64,000 nt of DNA from Thalassotalea sp. ND16A. GTDB taxonomy: Bacteria > Pseudomonadota > Gammaproteobacteria > Enterobacterales > Alteromonadaceae. Of this stretch, positions 61,153 to 64,000 are shown piece by piece. The position numbers and the translations under genes are program-made. The stretch covers positions 55,503-119,502 of the forward strand of contig NZ_JQDZ01000085.1 in the NCBI RefSeq assembly GCF_000764205.1, given 5' to 3'. Position 1 is the first letter of the stretch. Each line of letters starts with the position of its first letter. The notes beneath the pieces were generated by a model. It was not told the origin of the DNA and did no database searches. It worked only from the letters and a program-made list of their open reading frames with translations.

Positions 61153-62556
61153 TTAAACCGGATCTTGATCAAGTTCACTATGCTCGACAGTGGCTCTATC
61201 TTCTGCGCCATGCATCCATTCGACCAGCTTATCAGCCATAAAGAATACCAAGCCACCAGCAATAAAGCCACTCACCGCTAAACCGGCAAATATTGAGAAG
61301 GCATTATTAATTTGCTCAGCACCTTCGCCGATCATGCTGCCAACCAAACCCGCTACTTTATTGGCAATTGCCGAACAAGCAAACCAAACGCCCATCAATA
61401 ACGAGAGGAATTTAATCGGGGCTATTTTGGATACCAGAGATAAACCAATGGGTGAGATGCAAAGTTCACCAAATACCAAAAATAGATAGGTAATGATCAA
61501 ATATAAAACACTGACTTTTACATTCAGATCACCACCTTGCTCCATAGTAGCAGCAACCATAAATAAGAAACCCACACCCACTAACAGTAAACTGTAGGCA
61601 AACTTTTTCGGCGAGCTTGGCTGTTTATCACCAAGTTTGGTCCAAAGACCGGCAAATATCGGGGCAAACGCCACCACAAACAAGGCACTTACCGCTTGCA
61701 ACCATGATGCCGGCATTTCCCAGCCTAGAATGTCTCTGTCGGTAAAGTCTTTGGCATAAATATTTAATAAACCACCGGCTTGTTCGTAGCCCACCCAAAA
61801 GACGATAGAAATCACCGACATGATCACAATCACTTTCACTCTGTCGCGTTCCACTTGCGTTAATGGCCTGTCCTTGGCACTAACGCCGGTGCCGGTACTC
61901 ATACCATGAGCAGATGGGTTAACACCAATATCACCCAGGTATCTTTTCGCCATGGCTAATTGCATCGCCACAGAAATCAACATCCCCACTCCGGCAAAAA
62001 CGAACCCTAATTGCCAGTCAATTTTTTCGCCAACGTAACCAATCACTAATGGTGCGATAAAGGCACCTATATTAATCCCCATATAGAAGATAGTGAATGC
62101 GCCATCGCGACGAGTATCACCTTCTTCGTATAAATCACCGACTAAGGTCGAAATATTGGGCTTAAATAAACCATTACCACAACACAATAAGGTTAAGCCG
62201 ATATAGAACGCTGATTCTGCGCCGTCACCTAACCATTCTTGTGGTGTCCCTAAGGTAAAGTGGCCAGCAGCCATTAACAGGCCACCAATAATTATACTTT
62301 TTCGTTGCCCTAAAATATTATCGGCAATCCAGCCACCTAACACCGGAGTTAAGTAAACCGCCATAGTGAAGGTACCGTATAAACTCAAAGCATCGGCATT
62401 TGACCAGCCAAAGCCGCCAGACTCTACCGTTGATACCAAATACAGCACTAATATGGCGCGCATACCGTAGTAACTAAAGCGTTCCCACATTTCGGTACCA
62501 AATAATAAGAATAATCCTTTTGGGTGTCCCAGAAGGGTAGAAGATGGTTGGTTCAT
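61153..62556 (-). CDS. POT family proton-dependent oligopeptide transporter
   Basis: 467 residues from the ATG at 62556 (MNQPSSTLLGHPKGLFLLFGTEMWERFSYYGMRAILVLYLV), preceded by AGAGAG. The E-x-x-E-R-F motif of TM1 (GTEMWERFSYYG), GGWIADNILGQRKSIIIGG and FTIFYMGINIGAFIAPLV identify the PTR2/POT family, with about 14 helices. It imports di- and tripeptides with protons across the inner membrane. It follows the exonuclease gene on the same strand by about 150 bp. Confidence 0.93.
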   Translation of the reverse strand: MNQPSSTLLGHPKGLFLLFGTEMWERFSYYGMRAILVLYLVSTVESGGFGWSNADALSLYGTFTMAVYLTPVLGGWIADNILGQRKSIIIGGLLMAAGHFTLGTPQEWLGDGAESAFYIGLTLLCCGNGLFKPNISTLVGDLYEEGDTRRDGAFTIFYMGINIGAFIAPLVIGYVGEKIDWQLGFVFAGVGMLISVAMQLAMAKRYLGDIGVNPSAHGMSTGTGVSAKDRPLTQVERDRVKVIVIMSVISIVFWVGYEQAGGLLNIYAKDFTDRDILGWEMPASWLQAVSALFVVAFAPIFAGLWTKLGDKQPSSPKKFAYSLLLVGVGFLFMVAATMEQGGDLNVKVSVLYLIITYLFLVFGELCISPIGLSLVSKIAPIKFLSLLMGVWFACSAIANKVAGLVGSMIGEGAEQINNAFSIFAGLAVSGFIAGGLVFFMADKLVEWMHGAEDRATVEHSELDQDPV

Positions 62557-62708
62557 GTTGCTCTCTTTTTTATATAATTTTTTATAGGAGTAATAACTTA
62601 AATTGCCAATGAGCTGTTTATTACTCAAAGATAAGTTAGCTCTATAATAGGGGATTTCATAGCTATAAGTACAGTCTGGGATGTTATTAAGCAAAAATAC
62701 CGGTTAAG

Positions 62709-63326
62709 CTACCATTTGCTCAACATAGCAGGCGCATTTGCTTTTGCGGTTTTGGCTAACTTCTTGATTAAAGCAAATGGGATTTGTGGGATCTGATAAT
62801 CGATTGAAATATCAGCTAACATGGTTAACCAAAGTTTGGCCGTCATCTCAGCATCAAATAATGCCCTATGGAATGCGCCTTCACCATCCAGGTTTTTATA
62901 CCTTACTAAGGTGCCAAGCTTATGATTAGGCGCTTCTTGATAGATCCGTCTGGAAGTGAGTAGCGTACAAGCAAACTCCCCCGCATATTTATGACCGATC
63001 CTGTCAAACTCCGCATCCAAAAACTTTTTATCAAAAGACGCATTATGGGCAAGCAGGTTTTCATCACCAATAAAATCAGCAAATCTGGCCATCACTTGCT
63101 CACAAGGGTCTGCAGTTTTTAACATCGCATTGGAAATGCCGGTGTAGTTTTCAATAAAAGCGTTCACCGGGCGGCCAGGGTTCATCAATTCCTGAAAAGT
63201 ATCAACCACCACACCGTTGCTAATTTTTACCGCACCAATTTCAATCGCCCTGTCTCCCTGTTGCGGAGATAATCCAGTGGTTTCAAAATCGAGTACTATA
63301 ATTGAATTGGCATTAGGGTTTGGCAT
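62709..63326 (-). CDS. DnaQ-like 3'-5' exonuclease
   Basis: 205 residues from the ATG at 63326 (MPNPNANSIIVLDFETTG). DEDDh motifs: DFETTG (Exo I), HNASFDKKFLDAEF (Exo II), and HRALFDAEMTAKLW (Exo III with catalytic His). Like the Pol III epsilon exonuclease domain without its polymerase-binding tail, so an accessory exonuclease (proofreading-like, or RNase T/ExoX-like). Monocistronic or followed by the transporter. Substrate unknown. Confidence 0.88.
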   Translation of the reverse strand: MPNPNANSIIVLDFETTGLSPQQGDRAIEIGAVKISNGVVVDTFQELMNPGRPVNAFIENYTGISNAMLKTADPCEQVMARFADFIGDENLLAHNASFDKKFLDAEFDRIGHKYAGEFACTLLTSRRIYQEAPNHKLGTLVRYKNLDGEGAFHRALFDAEMTAKLWLTMLADISIDYQIPQIPFALIKKLAKTAKANAPAMLSKW

Positions 63327-63419
63327 GTAGACAGAACTTCTTATTGATAACTTTTGACAAGTCATTATGCCTGATACCAATACGTCTTAATAGAACAAAA
63401 TGGCTTATCGCCCGGAGTT

Positions 63420-63800
63420 GTTGAGAATTGGTTGGCGAGAATTCATTCTCGCGTAATGGCGATAGCCAGCTTAAGTTGCCTGCGGCAGGAACGATGCGAG
63501 GTTGAAACCCCGCCAACCCATAGGTTCTGAGCCCTGGTTGGCGGGACTTTAGTCTCGCAGGTTGATAATAACCAGTTACGTTGATTACGGCAAAAATGCG
63601 AGGTTGAAACCCCGCCAACCAAAGTAGTTAACTTACACCACGTCAACCTGAGGAGCTTAAGCGACATCAGGGACCTCATACGGGCGCAGCGTGCTTGAGT
63701 TGGATACGCCGTTGGCGGGACTTCAGTCTCGCGTTATGGCGAAAGCCACTTTAGTTGCCTACGGCAATGACGCGAGGTTGAAAACCCCGCCAACCAAAGT
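63420..63800. repeat. R3/R6 repeat cluster
   Basis: At least five R3 units: 63422-63455, 63495-63520 (inverted), 63536-63560, 63599-63620 (inverted) and 63710-63735, followed by 63770-63795 (inverted). The R6 right copy (63649-63740) overlaps it. Units alternate direction, so neighbouring pairs can form stem-loops, as in bacterial BIME repeats. No gene in 63327-63963. Confidence 0.8.
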
Positions 63801-63929
63801 TTCTAAAGCTCTATACGCGGAAGGCGGTTACGTTTAGAAGCACGTTGTGAATTGAGGAGGTTCCGGCCTTCGCCTAACACCGATCAGTTAAGGAAAACGA
63901 TCGGTTGACAGGAAAAAGGATCATACGAC

Positions 63930-63960
63930 AATAGCCCCTTATATTTAATAAGGGTTATTT
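63930..63960 (+). promoter_or_regulatory. Hairpin before the last partial gene
   Basis: CCCTTAT and ATAAGGG pair, with AATA/TATT outside. The right arm contains the AAGGG that would be the Shine-Dalgarno sequence of the ATG at 63964, so the hairpin could hide it. It could equally be a weak terminator (TTTTC follows). Confidence 0.45.
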
Positions 63961-63963
63961 TCA

Positions 63964-64000
63964 TGCTTTCAAATTGGTTAATTGATACAGAGTTATTTGC
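63964..64000 (+). CDS. Start of a gene cut by the window edge (putative)
   Basis: An ATG with AAGGG eight bases upstream opens the frame MLSNWLIDTELFA, which runs off the window. Only 12 complete codons are visible, so neither family nor reality can be judged. Confidence 0.3.

Overview
The window comes from the chromosome of a marine gammaproteobacterium, most likely of the Alteromonadales (Colwellia/Thalassotalea-like). This is inferred from the gene set: a TonB2-type energy cluster with DUF3450 and TtpC, EttA, RdgC, a Vibrio-type sodium/galactose symporter, DUF3019 beside MipA and a RstAB-like pair, PhoBR, and a RAYT. The intergenic DNA is AT-rich and carries several repeat families. I saw no rRNA, tRNA, prophage, CRISPR array or complete insertion sequence.

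Layout. 1-2348: 3' part of a TPR hybrid sensor kinase. 2550-3700: divergent Lrp regulator and LysE-type exporter. 3982-5778: ThDP-dependent 2-oxo acid decarboxylase. 5981-9397: MipA-like/DUF3019/response regulator/histidine kinase operon. 9814-10989: serine hydrolase lipoprotein. 11155-17257: galT-galK-symporter-galE-galM operon, divergent from a LacI-type regulator and with two near-identical operators. 18480-18714: LysR remnant. 18719-22688: U32 protein, GST and a toxin-antitoxin pair. 22773-27646: EttA, crotonase and M13 peptidase. 27768-32992: DUF3450-TtpC-ExbB-ExbD-TonB-TPR energy cluster. 33330-38985: TonB-dependent receptor and an internally duplicated lipoprotein. 39169-42919: small RRF-like protein, YfhL-like ferredoxin, TrhP, RdgC and a small membrane protein. 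42928-47553: phoR, phoB, porin and a PstS-like protein. 48087-53587: small ORF, a KCGEGK-repeat peptide, a C39-peptidase ABC exporter with its HlyD partner and two tiny membrane peptides. 54883-55161: a strong candidate CsrB/RsmZ-type RNA. 55475-64000: degenerate RAYT, galU, MBL/beta-CASP protein, two UspA proteins, POT transporter, DnaQ-like exonuclease and a repeat-rich end.

How the parts work together. Four transcription units (phoB, porin, pstS-like and the lipoprotein before the TonB receptor) share one promoter design: 7-4-7 Pho-box half-sites, then exactly 10 bp, then an AT-rich -10. This places the duplicated lipoprotein, and perhaps the receptor, in a phosphate-starvation response, with the TonB cluster as a plausible power source. 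The gal genes form a complete uptake and Leloir pathway. The most unusual items are the candidate Csr RNA with nine GGA-loop hairpins, the orphan EGKCG-repeat precursor near a peptide exporter, the Pho-box array before the lipoprotein, and a MITE-like repeat that would be the 5' leader of phoB.
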